Shown: positions 7,907 through 14,676 of the stretch, piece after piece
How the letters are laid out: each line of letters opens with the position of its first letter
Numbering within the stretch: position 1 is the stretch's first letter
Source of the DNA: an uncultured Cyclobacteriaceae bacterium
GTDB taxonomy: Bacteria; Bacteroidota; Bacteroidia; Cytophagales; Cyclobacteriaceae
Assembly: GCA_937146645.1 (NCBI GenBank)
Contig: CAKZRQ010000045.1
Coordinates: 1-39,634, forward strand
Direction: 5' to 3'
DNA length: 39,634 bases
The notes under the pieces: model-generated
The model's input: only the letters and a program-made list of their open reading frames with translations
What the model was told of the DNA's origin: nothing
The model's database searches: none
Program-made: the position numbers and the translations under genes

Positions 7907-7965
7907 GGTCAGAAGTGAGAGGTGAGAAGTATGAAGTATAAAATCTGAAATGAGAAGTGTGAATA
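7907..7965 (+). repeat. Degenerate GAAGTGAGAAGT-type repeat
   Basis: Between the primase-helicase and PAPS-reductase-like genes lies a run of near-repeats of GAAGTGAGA and GAAGTATGA units. It resembles low-complexity intergenic repeats common in Cytophagales chromosomes. The first codons of the next gene may themselves derive from it. Confidence 0.5.
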
Positions 7966-8732
7966 TCAAACAGGAACTACTTAAGGAATTGATTGAAAGG
8001 GGAGCTCTATTCTTCTCCAGTCATTCCGGAGGGAAGGACAGTCAAGCGATGTTCTCCTATCTAAGGACAATGATTCCAAAGGATCAATTGATAGTCATTC
8101 ATGCACATCTTCCGGAGGTAGAGTGGGAGGGTACTGTTGACCATATTGGACAATACTTAAATGGTCACCGATTTGAGTTTTGTCAAGCTAGGAAGACCTT
8201 CTTTGAGATGGTAGAGCATCGGCAAATGTGGCCTTCAAGTTCTACCAGGCAATGTACTTCAGACCTTAAACGCGGACCATTAGAGAAACTAGTTAGACAA
8301 ATCTGTAGGGATACAGGGAGGAATCTTGTAGTGAATTGCATGGGTATGCGTGCTGAGGAATCTCCAAACCGAGCGAAGAAGCCTGTATGGAAATACTCCA
8401 AGCGTAACTCAAGAGCTGGTCGTGAATGGTATGAATGGCTTCCAATTCATTCATGGTCTGAAGACGAGGTATTCCAGTGTATCAAGTCTTCAGGAGAGAA
8501 ACCCTTCTGGACTTATGCGGAAGGGATGAAGCGCAAGTCGTGCTGCTTCTGCATCATGGCGTGTGATAGTGATTTGAAGTTGGCTTCGAAACTTAAGCCA
8601 GAACTATTCAAGCGAATAGTCGAAACCGAGAAGCGAATCAATCACACATTTAGAGCACCAACGAAGTCGAAGGGAAGTAGGACTTTGGATGAGGTGTTAG
8701 GAAGCAGTGAAAGCAGCCTCCCCGCGAGGTAG
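7950..8732 (+). CDS. PAPS reductase-like PP-loop protein
   Basis: The 260-residue protein has the ATP pyrophosphatase P-loop SGGKDS at 26-31, followed by the usual strand-helix pattern (LIVIHAHL), a TRQCTSDLKRGP segment, a GMRAEESPNR segment and a late CCFCIMA cysteine cluster. These belong to the phosphoadenosine phosphosulfate reductase/DndC-like superfamily, which activates or transfers sulfur. Phage copies are frequent; roles in sulfur metabolism or in sulfur modification of nucleic acids are both conceivable. No dndA/B/D/E partner is present, so DNA phosphorothioation is unlikely. The gene looks more AT-rich than the primase-helicase before it, which hints at separate acquisition. Confidence 0.8.
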   Translation: MRSVNIKQELLKELIERGALFFSSHSGGKDSQAMFSYLRTMIPKDQLIVIHAHLPEVEWEGTVDHIGQYLNGHRFEFCQARKTFFEMVEHRQMWPSSSTRQCTSDLKRGPLEKLVRQICRDTGRNLVVNCMGMRAEESPNRAKKPVWKYSKRNSRAGREWYEWLPIHSWSEDEVFQCIKSSGEKPFWTYAEGMKRKSCCFCIMACDSDLKLASKLKPELFKRIVETEKRINHTFRAPTKSKGSRTLDEVLGSSESSLPAR

Positions 8733-9070
8733 GGGAAAGTGTTCAAACGGTTCAAACGGTTCAAACAGATTCAGAAATAGGCTTAGAATTAAGATATATG
8801 ATGATATGTATGATTAAGAAGCTGGAAATCTGTTTGAACGCGTTGGTTTCTGTTGGAACGTGTTTGAACAGCCGAGGCCGTTCCAACGCTGTGCGAACGG
8901 ATGGATTTCAGGAAATCGCCGAATGGAGGGAATGAGGGGTGATTTGGCGGTTTGTTGGAACTGTTTGAACGGATTGACACATATCTGTGTCCTGGAAATT
9001 TGGAGAGGTTAAAGTGGACAGGTGACAGTGGCAGTAGACAGTTAGTTAGACGAATTAAGAAAGATGAAGT
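8733..9070. other. Iteron cluster around AT-rich core, candidate replication origin
   Basis: This 338-base stretch has no convincing gene. Three tandem 9-mers GTTCAAACG/A lie at 8741-8767. Inverted or variant copies (TGTTTGAAC, TGTTGGAAC, GTTCCAACG) start at 8831, 8851, 8861, 8880, 8953 and 8962, with a weaker one at 8891. Several are spaced 9, 10 or 20 bp apart, so they lie on one face of the helix. Between the first two clusters, 8768-8828 is strongly AT-rich and could melt. Iterons plus an AT-rich segment near the primase-helicase gene are the standard picture of a replication origin. A centromere-like site is an alternative, but I see no partition genes. From about 9013 the region ends in CAGT-type repeat. 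Confidence 0.6.
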
Positions 9071-9268
9071 ATGAAAGCTGAAAAGATGAAATTCAATGAC
9101 CGGAGGGCTAAGCAATCCAGCCTGAAGGAATTCAAGTCATTACATAGAACGTATTATGATAAGGCAAGATCAGCTCCTCTGTTAAGCCAGCGATTTAAAG
9201 CATACATGGGCGTTGAGAAGAAGCTTAGGGAAATAGTCAAGTTGATCGAAGGGATGGAAAGCTTATGA
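9071..9268 (+). CDS. Hypothetical small basic protein, 65 aa
   Basis: Basic helical protein with a lysine-rich start; a second ATG at 9086 could also be used. It overlaps the next gene by 4 bp (ATGA), which supports translation. Its place directly after the iteron region allows a DNA-binding role, but no known motif is present. Confidence 0.5.
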   Translation: MKAEKMKFNDRRAKQSSLKEFKSLHRTYYDKARSAPLLSQRFKAYMGVEKKLREIVKLIEGMESL

Positions 9269-9501
9269 ATACTGAGCAATTGACTATAGAGCTGCGGCAG
9301 GTGGTGCATATTCATGAGCTGATGAAGTCGAAAGATGGTCAGCTGGTTCGTCGGCTGGGGCTGGTGTACTGGCAGGAGATCGAGGGGAAGTTTCTGCCCA
9401 GGGTAATTACTGGTCGCACGGATGGGGAGTGGCTCCGTGGTATCATCGCTGAAGGAAGAATCTACATAGATCCGGAGACTGCTAAAGCTGAGATGGGGTG
9501 A
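9265..9501 (+). CDS. Hypothetical protein, 78 aa
   Basis: Starts with ATG overlapping the previous stop (ATGA). The protein looks folded and soluble, with an N-terminal helix and a C-terminal strand-rich part (GRTDGEWLRGIIAEGRIYIDPETAKAEMG). The stop runs straight into CAGTTGG-type repeats. No family is recognised. Confidence 0.55.
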   Translation: MNTEQLTIELRQVVHIHELMKSKDGQLVRRLGLVYWQEIEGKFLPRVITGRTDGEWLRGIIAEGRIYIDPETAKAEMG

Positions 9502-9563
9502 GTCAGTTGGCAGTTGGCAGTAATCGGATGACAGTCGACGGTCGACAGTTGACAGTTGAATAT
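9502..9563 (+). repeat. CAGTTGGCAGT-type degenerate tandem repeat
   Basis: Repeated units such as CAGTTGGCAGTTGGCAGT and GTCGACAGTTGACAGTTG follow each other at intervals of seven to nine bases. Related tracts are at about 2127-2160, 3230-3268, 9013-9050, 9638-9663 and 14946-15002. I know such repeats from chromosomes of Cytophagales-type bacteria; several copies in one phage suggests exchange with host DNA. Confidence 0.6.
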
Positions 9564-9641
9564 GACAGCTGCTATCGAGGGAAGCTGGAGATCTGGAAGG
9601 ATAAGGATGGGAATGTGGTGAGGGTGAGGATAATTCGTTAG
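9528..9641 (+). CDS. Candidate 37-aa microprotein starting in repeat DNA
   Basis: An open frame from the ATG at 9528 to the TAG at 9639 encodes 37 residues. The first 11 (MTVDGRQLTVE) are encoded by CAGT-type repeat. The rest (for example GKLEIWKDKDGNVVRVRIIR) alternates charged and hydrophobic residues like a real beta-rich domain. Either the repeat supplied a new start to a gene remnant or the frame is a decayed gene. There is no good ribosome-binding site. Confidence 0.3.
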   Translation: MTVDGRQLTVEYDSCYRGKLEIWKDKDGNVVRVRIIR

Positions 9642-9662
9642 TTATCGGTTTGTAGTTGGCAG

Positions 9663-9692
9663 TGGAGCACGCGTTTACTGACGCGTGCTCCA
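9663..9692. terminator. Bidirectional hairpin terminator
   Basis: Perfect 11-bp stem TGGAGCACGCG (9663-9673)/CGCGTGCTCCA (9682-9692) with an 8-base loop, placed exactly between the end of the rightward early region and the leftward cargo operon. The tails are not U-rich on either side, so it may act as a transcript-end stabiliser or a factor-assisted terminator. Confidence 0.7.
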
Positions 9693-9703
9693 TAGGTCTG
9701 AAA

Positions 9704-10006
9704 TTACAGCTTGACTAGCTTCAAATACGTTTCGTGATCCTTCATTTCAAGGATTACGGTTATATCCTTTGCCCAAGAGTCGATCTTGGATGAGTACTTG
9801 AATTCAATTAAACGATCTACTACCAGATAGGGGATTTCTTCTTCTCCTTTATTATCAAAGGTTACATAGTCTCCTACAATAGGTACTTCAGCCATGCTAT
9901 CAACTAGCATGTATTCTCTATTTATAGATTCATCAGTTGGTCGTTCACCAGGTATTCTTGCCTGAAAGTTCACATGTACAATTGGATTGTTGTTTGGTTC
10001 TACCAT
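9704..10006 (-). CDS. Hypothetical cargo protein, 100 aa
   Basis: Last gene of the leftward three-gene cargo operon, 31 bp after the channel gene. Predicted soluble and beta-rich, with segments NNPIVHVNFQARIPGE, VPIVGDYVTF and a C-terminal DITVILEMKDHETYLKLVKL. No membrane span or signal peptide is visible. I do not recognise the family. Cotranscription with the channel suggests a linked role but does not prove it. Confidence 0.55.
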   Translation of the reverse strand: MVEPNNNPIVHVNFQARIPGERPTDESINREYMLVDSMAEVPIVGDYVTFDNKGEEEIPYLVVDRLIEFKYSSKIDSWAKDITVILEMKDHETYLKLVKL

Positions 10007-10037
10007 TGTAATTTATTTAGGGTTGAAATTGTATTGA

Positions 10038-10667
10038 TTATTCCTTTACAAACCAGCTGGCGACGTAGGCGGTGAAGGTGCCGAACATGCCAATGCCGGT
10101 GATCATGAGTATTGCTGCGATGATGCGTCCAGTGAGCGTGACTGGAAAGTAGTCGCCATAGCCCACGGTGGTGATGGTAACGAAGGTCCACCAGAGGGCA
10201 TCTCCTGCGGTGAGGATATTGCTGTCCGGAGCGGTTTCCACCTGCAGGATGGTGATGGAGCTGAAGATGAGCATCAGGATCACCACGATGGCTGCTGAGT
10301 TCAGCGTGCCCTGGGCTTTGTCAGCATAGAAGCTGTCGATGAATTCCTTGAGAGTCTTGAAGGCTTTGATGATTCGGAGCAGTCGGATGACTCGTAGGAG
10401 TCTGCCAACCCGGAAGGCATCCACCATGGGAATGCTGGCCACCAGATCTATCCATCCCCACCGCATGAATTTCAACTTATCCTCTGCCTGGTAGAACTGG
10501 ATACAGAAGTCGATGAAGAAGACGATGCAGATGGCAAAGTCAAAGAGCTGCAGCAGCCTGGACGTTTCCTCCGGAAGGGTAAAGAAGGTATCCACCACCA
10601 ATGCACCGAGTACGTAGATGGATAGGATCAGGATCAGTATCTGGAGGAAAGAGACGCGTGTGGTCAT
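10038..10667 (-). CDS. Voltage-gated K+ channel
   Basis: This 209-residue inner-membrane protein has the full six-helix plan of a Kv channel. S1 is about 7-26, S2 38-59, S3 69-82, and S4 84-106 carries R86, R89, R92, R95, R98 and K101 at every third position. S5 is 121-143, the pore helix 155-165, the K+ filter TVGYGD 167-172, and S6 about 181-204 with glycines that could act as a hinge. There are acidic partners in S2 (D43, D53) and S3 (D73), and no cytoplasmic regulatory domain. It should form a depolarisation-gated K+ pore as a tetramer. Its ATG overlaps the stop of the upstream coiled-coil gene. It runs against the surrounding phage genes, as cargo genes often do. Confidence 0.92.
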   Translation of the reverse strand: MTTRVSFLQILILILSIYVLGALVVDTFFTLPEETSRLLQLFDFAICIVFFIDFCIQFYQAEDKLKFMRWGWIDLVASIPMVDAFRVGRLLRVIRLLRIIKAFKTLKEFIDSFYADKAQGTLNSAAIVVILMLIFSSITILQVETAPDSNILTAGDALWWTFVTITTVGYGDYFPVTLTGRIIAAILMITGIGMFGTFTAYVASWFVKE

Positions 10668-11113
10668 AGATTCCCCAGAATATACTGTACTATAAGAGTG
10701 CCGATTACACCTATTGCTGCAGAAAGCAGTAGCATGGGTAGCCAGTTGTCAGCCATGAAGAGTTGTGACTCGTTCAGCTTGTGCTGGGTATCTGCTCTTT
10801 CTTCTTCTTTGGCTTGCCTTACTTCTTCTTCCTTTCGCTGAGCATTCAGCTCATCGAAGAATTCCTTCAAAGTATAATACGTACCTGCAGTAGAGCTCAG
10901 GCTGACAATAGTATGGCCTCGGCTAAGTTCGGAGTGGATTAATCCATATTCATGGAATAATCTAACGATTCGATGACCAGCCTTAATCTTCTGAGGATCA
11001 TTCTTTTCTTCAGGTTTCAGAGCCATCTCGCGAAGTACGGGTTCTGGCATTCGCTTATCCTCCTTGATAATCTGAAACATTCTTTCTGCTAAATCGAGCT
11101 CTTCTTCTGTCAT
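10664..11113 (-). CDS. Tail-anchored coiled-coil protein, channel operon
   Basis: First gene of the leftward cargo operon; its stop overlaps the start of the channel gene by 4 bp, so the two are likely translated together. The 149-residue protein has a soluble N-terminal domain of about 80 residues with a winged-helix-like pattern (RIVRLFHEYGLIHSEL, then a hairpin-like GHTIVSLSSTAGTYYTLKEF). A strongly charged coiled coil (82-114) and one C-terminal membrane span (124-146) follow, with a very short tail. That topology puts the sensor-like domain in the cytoplasm, anchored next to the channel. I infer a partner or regulator of the channel; no family is recognised. Confidence 0.65.
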   Translation of the reverse strand: MTEEELDLAERMFQIIKEDKRMPEPVLREMALKPEEKNDPQKIKAGHRIVRLFHEYGLIHSELSRGHTIVSLSSTAGTYYTLKEFFDELNAQRKEEEVRQAKEEERADTQHKLNESQLFMADNWLPMLLLSAAIGVIGTLIVQYILGNL

Positions 11114-11173
11114 ACCTGAAATTAATTGAATATTAAATCATTAGGAATCAACGGAATAAATAGGGTTAGAATA

Positions 11174-11194
11174 CGAAACATATTGTTTCGAAAC
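11174..11194. promoter_or_regulatory. Operator-like palindrome between divergent units
   Basis: CGAAAC (11174-11179) and GTTTCG (11185-11190) form a perfect inverted repeat around ATATT, and GTTTCGAAAC (11185-11194) is a second, overlapping palindrome. The site lies in the AT-rich gap between the leftward channel operon and the rightward gene at 11232. On the minus strand TATGTTTC nearby resembles the Bacteroidota -7 box. It probably controls one or both divergent units. Confidence 0.5.
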
Positions 11195-11231
11195 AGAATA
11201 ATTACGATCTTAAAGAAACCTAAAGTTGTCA

Positions 11232-11705
11232 ATGGGTCGCCATTTGGATCTTACTATTCCGATCAAGCCTCACCTGAAGGCGTATATCCTTGACTTCTAC
11301 ACGCTGCCCTATGTGCTCAACCAGAAGCATGATTTAGGGCTATTCCTCTATCAGCTCTTACGTCGTCGGCAGTTCCGGGATCGGAAATACTTCAGCCTGG
11401 ATGAGTGTACAGATGAGATTCAGATCAAAGTGAGTAAACGCCATGGATTTAATCATGGATGCATTATTCTCCATGAGTACCAGGTTCATCTATTCAATAA
11501 GTATCTGGAGGGTCAGATGATGAATCATGCCATTACCTGGATTCGAGCTGCAGAGATCGCGGGTATGGATAATAAGGCAGCGATCTATCAGTGGATCGCA
11601 ACCTATGATCTGGATGATGGCAGCTCGGACTGGTACCATCGAATTAAGCAGTTATACTTTCGCTTCAGAAAGTCCAAAAGAATCGGTGCGCCCTCTGTCC
11701 CCTGA
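11232..11705 (+). CDS. Hypothetical protein, possible HTH regulator, 157 aa
   Basis: The start is ATG 11232 rather than TTG 11226. The protein is basic, predicted soluble and helical, with an aromatic-rich N-terminal part (LKAYILDFYTLPYVLNQ). The C-terminal region (HAITWIRAAEIAGMDNKAAIYQWIATYDLDD) reads like a helix-turn-helix, and a basic tail follows. It is the first gene to the right of the divergent control region and stands ahead of the structural genes, so a late transcription regulator is a reasonable guess. I do not recognise a named family. Confidence 0.5.
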   Translation: MGRHLDLTIPIKPHLKAYILDFYTLPYVLNQKHDLGLFLYQLLRRRQFRDRKYFSLDECTDEIQIKVSKRHGFNHGCIILHEYQVHLFNKYLEGQMMNHAITWIRAAEIAGMDNKAAIYQWIATYDLDDGSSDWYHRIKQLYFRFRKSKRIGAPSVP

Positions 11706-11734
11706 TTTACGGTGTTTAACTGACATATTTGTCT

Positions 11735-12340
11735 ATGAATCTGACCTTTCCGGTAACGGGTGATAACTATGGAGGTGTGGACCGTTTCTGGTTTGCGATC
11801 GAGGATGATATTGCCGGAGTGGATGAGCAGGGCCAGGTGGTCCTGAAAGAGGGGAAGTTCTGGAATCTAGGTCGAGCAGTGAAATATACCCTTGACTTTA
11901 GCAATCCACAGAATACGCGTAGGGGTGGTACCACCTTTCGGCCTGTCCTCCGGGGACTGGTGAAGAAGTACCGACCGGAGCTGGAGGAAGTGCTGGCAGC
12001 TATGCGAGGAGAGCGCTTTGCCCTGATCGTGAAAGATAAGAACGGGTACCTGATTCAGGTAGGAAGACCCGGGGAGCTGCTGACCTTTACTGCAGACCAG
12101 GCCACGGGATCTATGCCTTATGAGGGTAATCAGTTTGCCTTTAGCTTTCGCGGAGAGACCTCCGCAAAGCCTGTGAACTACCTCTCCGAAATCGAGGTGG
12201 ATCCTACGACACCCGCTGAGCCTGTAGAAGGCAGCCCGGTGCAGATCTATCTGAATGGAGCCCTGGTGGCTACGGTACCTTCAGGAGGGAGCTTTGGGAT
12301 TACGACTGAATTCACATTAGAATATACCATACTGCCATGA
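11735..12340 (+). CDS. Phage structural protein, fibre module, 201 aa
   Basis: Starts at ATG 11735; a TTG at 11729 is less likely. Beta-rich with a repeat of short strands and no membrane segment or signal peptide. It overlaps the fibre gene by 4 bp (ATGA). Its last third, after a TPAEPVEGSP linker, is a small domain (VQIYLNGALVATVPSGG) of the kind found in virion appendage proteins. I infer a base or connector protein for the fibre that follows. One intragenic TGTCCTC at 11944 lies here. Confidence 0.5.
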   Translation: MNLTFPVTGDNYGGVDRFWFAIEDDIAGVDEQGQVVLKEGKFWNLGRAVKYTLDFSNPQNTRRGGTTFRPVLRGLVKKYRPELEEVLAAMRGERFALIVKDKNGYLIQVGRPGELLTFTADQATGSMPYEGNQFAFSFRGETSAKPVNYLSEIEVDPTTPAEPVEGSPVQIYLNGALVATVPSGGSFGITTEFTLEYTILP

Positions 12341-13890
12341 GTACCTGGACTGACACCGTAGACTATATCAAATCCCAGCTGAGACCAGGAGTGCTCGGCA
12401 ATACCGATGTACAGAAGATCTTGAATTCCGTGCTGGCTGTGGTAAATCAAATCACTGCGGGCTATGTGGATCCGTCTACAGCTCTTTGGGATGCTGAGAC
12501 TTCCTATGCTCAGGATACGGCTCCGGTGCTTTGGCAGGATCAATGGCTGGTTTCGAATATTCCGAATAATACAGGCAATGTCCCGATCAATACTTCGGGT
12601 GTGGTGCATCCGAGCTGGCGTGTGATCTCTTCCAGTCCCGGAAGTGGAATCGCTGACTGGTCAGCTGGTGTGTATCCAAATAGTCTGGAGATCGTGTTTG
12701 TGGCGGGATCGCTGTATTACCTAGATAGAAATGAGGTGGGTGCAGATCCCTTCGTTTCCTCTGACTTCGCCAATGAGCTCGCTGCCAATCAATGGGTGAC
12801 CCTGACGGGTGGTGGTGGATCCGGTGGGATGGTAAATGCTGTGGTGGCAGGAACCGGCATTGAAGTGAATGCCAGTGATCCGGCAAATCCGATCGTTGCT
12901 TTATCTGCTGCGGCGGTGTTTTCTCTGGCTAGAGCTGATGAGGCGCATGGGTGGGGTAATCATGCTAATGCAGGATATCTAACTGACGCACCTGGAACTG
13001 GAGGACCCTATGCCAGACAAGCAGGAGCCTGGGTAACTGTAACTCCTTTCGCACCAGGAGGAACTCCTACAGATGGTCAGGTAGTCACTTGGCAGGGAGG
13101 TAGTCCTGTTTGGGCCGATGCTGCTGGAGGTAGTGGGGGATCAAGTCCATGGACTGTATCTGCTAATTTCATTCATAGAGATAGTCCTGTCCAAGTAGGC
13201 AAGGCTACCGCAACAGATGGCGGAAATACAAACAATGTCACCTTCTTGGTTCAGTCAAAGTTTGATAATTCCACTTATGAGATGATTCAGTTCCTTGCTT
13301 TAGATGGTACTAAGAGATTCTATATGAGGGATAGTGGACTGTCGTTCTTTGAAAATGGTGTAGGATACGGTACGGAGGGCTTAGTTAATGCAAGAGCTAT
13401 TTATAAATCTGAAACTGACACGAGTGGGTCTATAGCCGTCAGAGCGTTAAATGCTTCTGGAGAAACACTCTTCACTGTTGATGGTAATCAGACGAAGTTT
13501 CACACTAATCCAGTTGGCTTCCACAGAAATAGCTTGTCAAATTTCACGATCGCAGTCCAATCTAATAATGCAGGAGGTGGAAGTATAATCATATACAACC
13601 AGGCTGGAAGTCTAAGGGCAGATTTTGACAATGATGCTAATTTCAAGACTTTAGCTGGCGCGTACTTTGGCCGTCGACAAAAGCCTAATGGCGCACAACA
13701 AGTAGTCATTAGGGGTAAGGGCACTGGGACTGGAAGAAATCTAGAATTAGAAGATTCAGGAGGAACTAAAAACGCCTACTTCTATGATGACGGGAATATT
13801 GAATTCCTACGGCTTCCGACCAGTATTTCAGGATCAAATAGGCTATATGTCTATGATGATGGCTCACGAAAATATGTCTGTATTTCTTAA
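12337..13890 (+). CDS. Tail fibre/receptor-binding protein
   Basis: A 517-residue glycine-rich, beta-rich protein. Residues 1-30 are helical and may attach to the virion. A Gly/Ser linker follows at about 160. The segment AHGWGNHANAGYL (about 204-216) is a motif I know from many phage fibre proteins. The distal part contains many short N-, G-, S- and T-rich strands, as in trimeric fibres. Base composition changes from about 12960: upstream codons are G/C-ending, downstream ones much more A/T-ending. This suggests that the receptor-binding end and the next two genes were exchanged as a block. Host-range determination is the likely role. Confidence 0.7.
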   Translation: MSTWTDTVDYIKSQLRPGVLGNTDVQKILNSVLAVVNQITAGYVDPSTALWDAETSYAQDTAPVLWQDQWLVSNIPNNTGNVPINTSGVVHPSWRVISSSPGSGIADWSAGVYPNSLEIVFVAGSLYYLDRNEVGADPFVSSDFANELAANQWVTLTGGGGSGGMVNAVVAGTGIEVNASDPANPIVALSAAAVFSLARADEAHGWGNHANAGYLTDAPGTGGPYARQAGAWVTVTPFAPGGTPTDGQVVTWQGGSPVWADAAGGSGGSSPWTVSANFIHRDSPVQVGKATATDGGNTNNVTFLVQSKFDNSTYEMIQFLALDGTKRFYMRDSGLSFFENGVGYGTEGLVNARAIYKSETDTSGSIAVRALNASGETLFTVDGNQTKFHTNPVGFHRNSLSNFTIAVQSNNAGGGSIIIYNQAGSLRADFDNDANFKTLAGAYFGRRQKPNGAQQVVIRGKGTGTGRNLELEDSGGTKNAYFYDDGNIEFLRLPTSISGSNRLYVYDDGSRKYVCIS

Positions 13891-13902
13891 TAATAAATTC
13901 AA

Positions 13903-14241
13903 ATGGTACAATTAAATGACACAGCCTATGGCTATAAGCAGAGGTTACTGATTGGAGGGATTAATTCCTGGAACGTATTCAGTAAAACGTTGATGGTAAC
14001 TTTCTTTATTGAGATCCTTGATCAAAACGATGTCAAAGTTGTCGATAAAACTATTCATCAAGACAGGGAGGTATCCTATGAGCTTTCTAATATCAATCGT
14101 GTAGATGGTCAGTTCAACCCTGTGGAATCAGGAGGGAGTGGTGAATATGATTATTTCCTGCAAGCATCTACAACTATTCCAATCCCGACCCTAGTAGGAA
14201 CACTGGCTGATAAGTTGGCTGCAAGAGGAGTATTTAATTAA
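13903..14241 (+). CDS. Hypothetical protein behind fibre, 112 aa
   Basis: Small soluble protein with an A-rich leader and no Shine-Dalgarno site, typical of Bacteroidota. It is AT-rich like the end of the fibre gene. Beta strands predominate (LMVTFFIEILDQNDVKVVDKTI). Its position behind a fibre with an exchanged tip suggests a fibre chaperone or a companion virion protein. No family is recognised. Confidence 0.5.
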   Translation: MVQLNDTAYGYKQRLLIGGINSWNVFSKTLMVTFFIEILDQNDVKVVDKTIHQDREVSYELSNINRVDGQFNPVESGGSGEYDYFLQASTTIPIPTLVGTLADKLAARGVFN

Positions 14242-14256
14242 CCAAACCATATACTT

Positions 14257-14547
14257 ATGAACACTATTAATTTAAACCTGCCATTAAAGGCACTAGACGG
14301 CACTCCAGTCATGGAGGGATTGAATGAACTTAATCTTGGCAAATCCTTAGCAGGATGTCTGATTCAGGGCCAATCCAAAGACCCTCTAAAGACTTATGAG
14401 ATCTGTATGAAGTTGAGTGCAGGTGATGAGGTTCAGCTGGACTCTTCAGATTTGGAGGCCTTTAAAAAGCTCATAAAAGAGAACCCACTTGCCACAGATC
14501 TTCTCAAGGGGCAGGCTCTCCTGGAGATCCTCAAACAAACGAGCTGA
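14257..14547 (+). CDS. Hypothetical protein behind fibre, 96 aa
   Basis: Small protein with an N-terminal beta part (TINLNLPLKALDGTPV) and a helical C-terminal part (LEAFKKLIKENPLATDLLKGQALLEILKQ). The upstream leader is A/T-rich without a Shine-Dalgarno site. Its TGA stop directly abuts the stop of the convergent small gene on the other strand. The layout recalls small accessory proteins of tail assembly, but I cannot name a family. Confidence 0.5.
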   Translation: MNTINLNLPLKALDGTPVMEGLNELNLGKSLAGCLIQGQSKDPLKTYEICMKLSAGDEVQLDSSDLEAFKKLIKENPLATDLLKGQALLEILKQTS

Positions 14548-14676
14548 TCACTGCCACCATTTCTTGAAGCCTCGTTTGTCGCCTCGGCGGCGGTTCTTGT
14601 AGCGACCGAACTTGGATAGCCACCATGAGGCGGCTATCCATAATAAGGCAAACAAAGCAATCTCATACCAGTCCAT
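14548..14676 (-). CDS. 42-aa membrane microprotein
   Basis: A short frame from the ATG at 14676, which shares one base with the stop of the upstream gene (TAATG), to the TGA abutting the end of the convergent 96-residue gene. The product has an N-terminal membrane span (WYEIALFALLWIAASWWL), then a very basic tail (KFGRYKNRRRGDKRGFKKWW), so the tail should face the cytoplasm. The exact coupling to the upstream gene makes it likely to be real. Confidence 0.55.
   Translation of the reverse strand: MDWYEIALFALLWIAASWWLSKFGRYKNRRRGDKRGFKKWWQ

Noticed and set aside
7950..8732. PP-loop protein as part of a DNA phosphorothioation (Dnd) system
   Set aside because: No dndA, dndB, dndD or dndE-like neighbours; a stand-alone PAPS-reductase-like phage gene is simpler.
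8741..8767. Short CRISPR-like array of three repeats
   Set aside because: Units are 9 bp, directly tandem and without spacers; iterons fit better.
8798..8935. Short plus-strand frame of about 45 codons starting in the AT-rich core
   Set aside because: It reads straight through iterons, giving repeated CLN/VGT peptides; more likely incidental to the origin-like repeats.
8789..9115. Open frame of about 108 codons on the minus strand over the iteron region
   Set aside because: The translation only reflects the repeated 9-mers and low-complexity DNA; no ribosome-binding site and no protein-like pattern.
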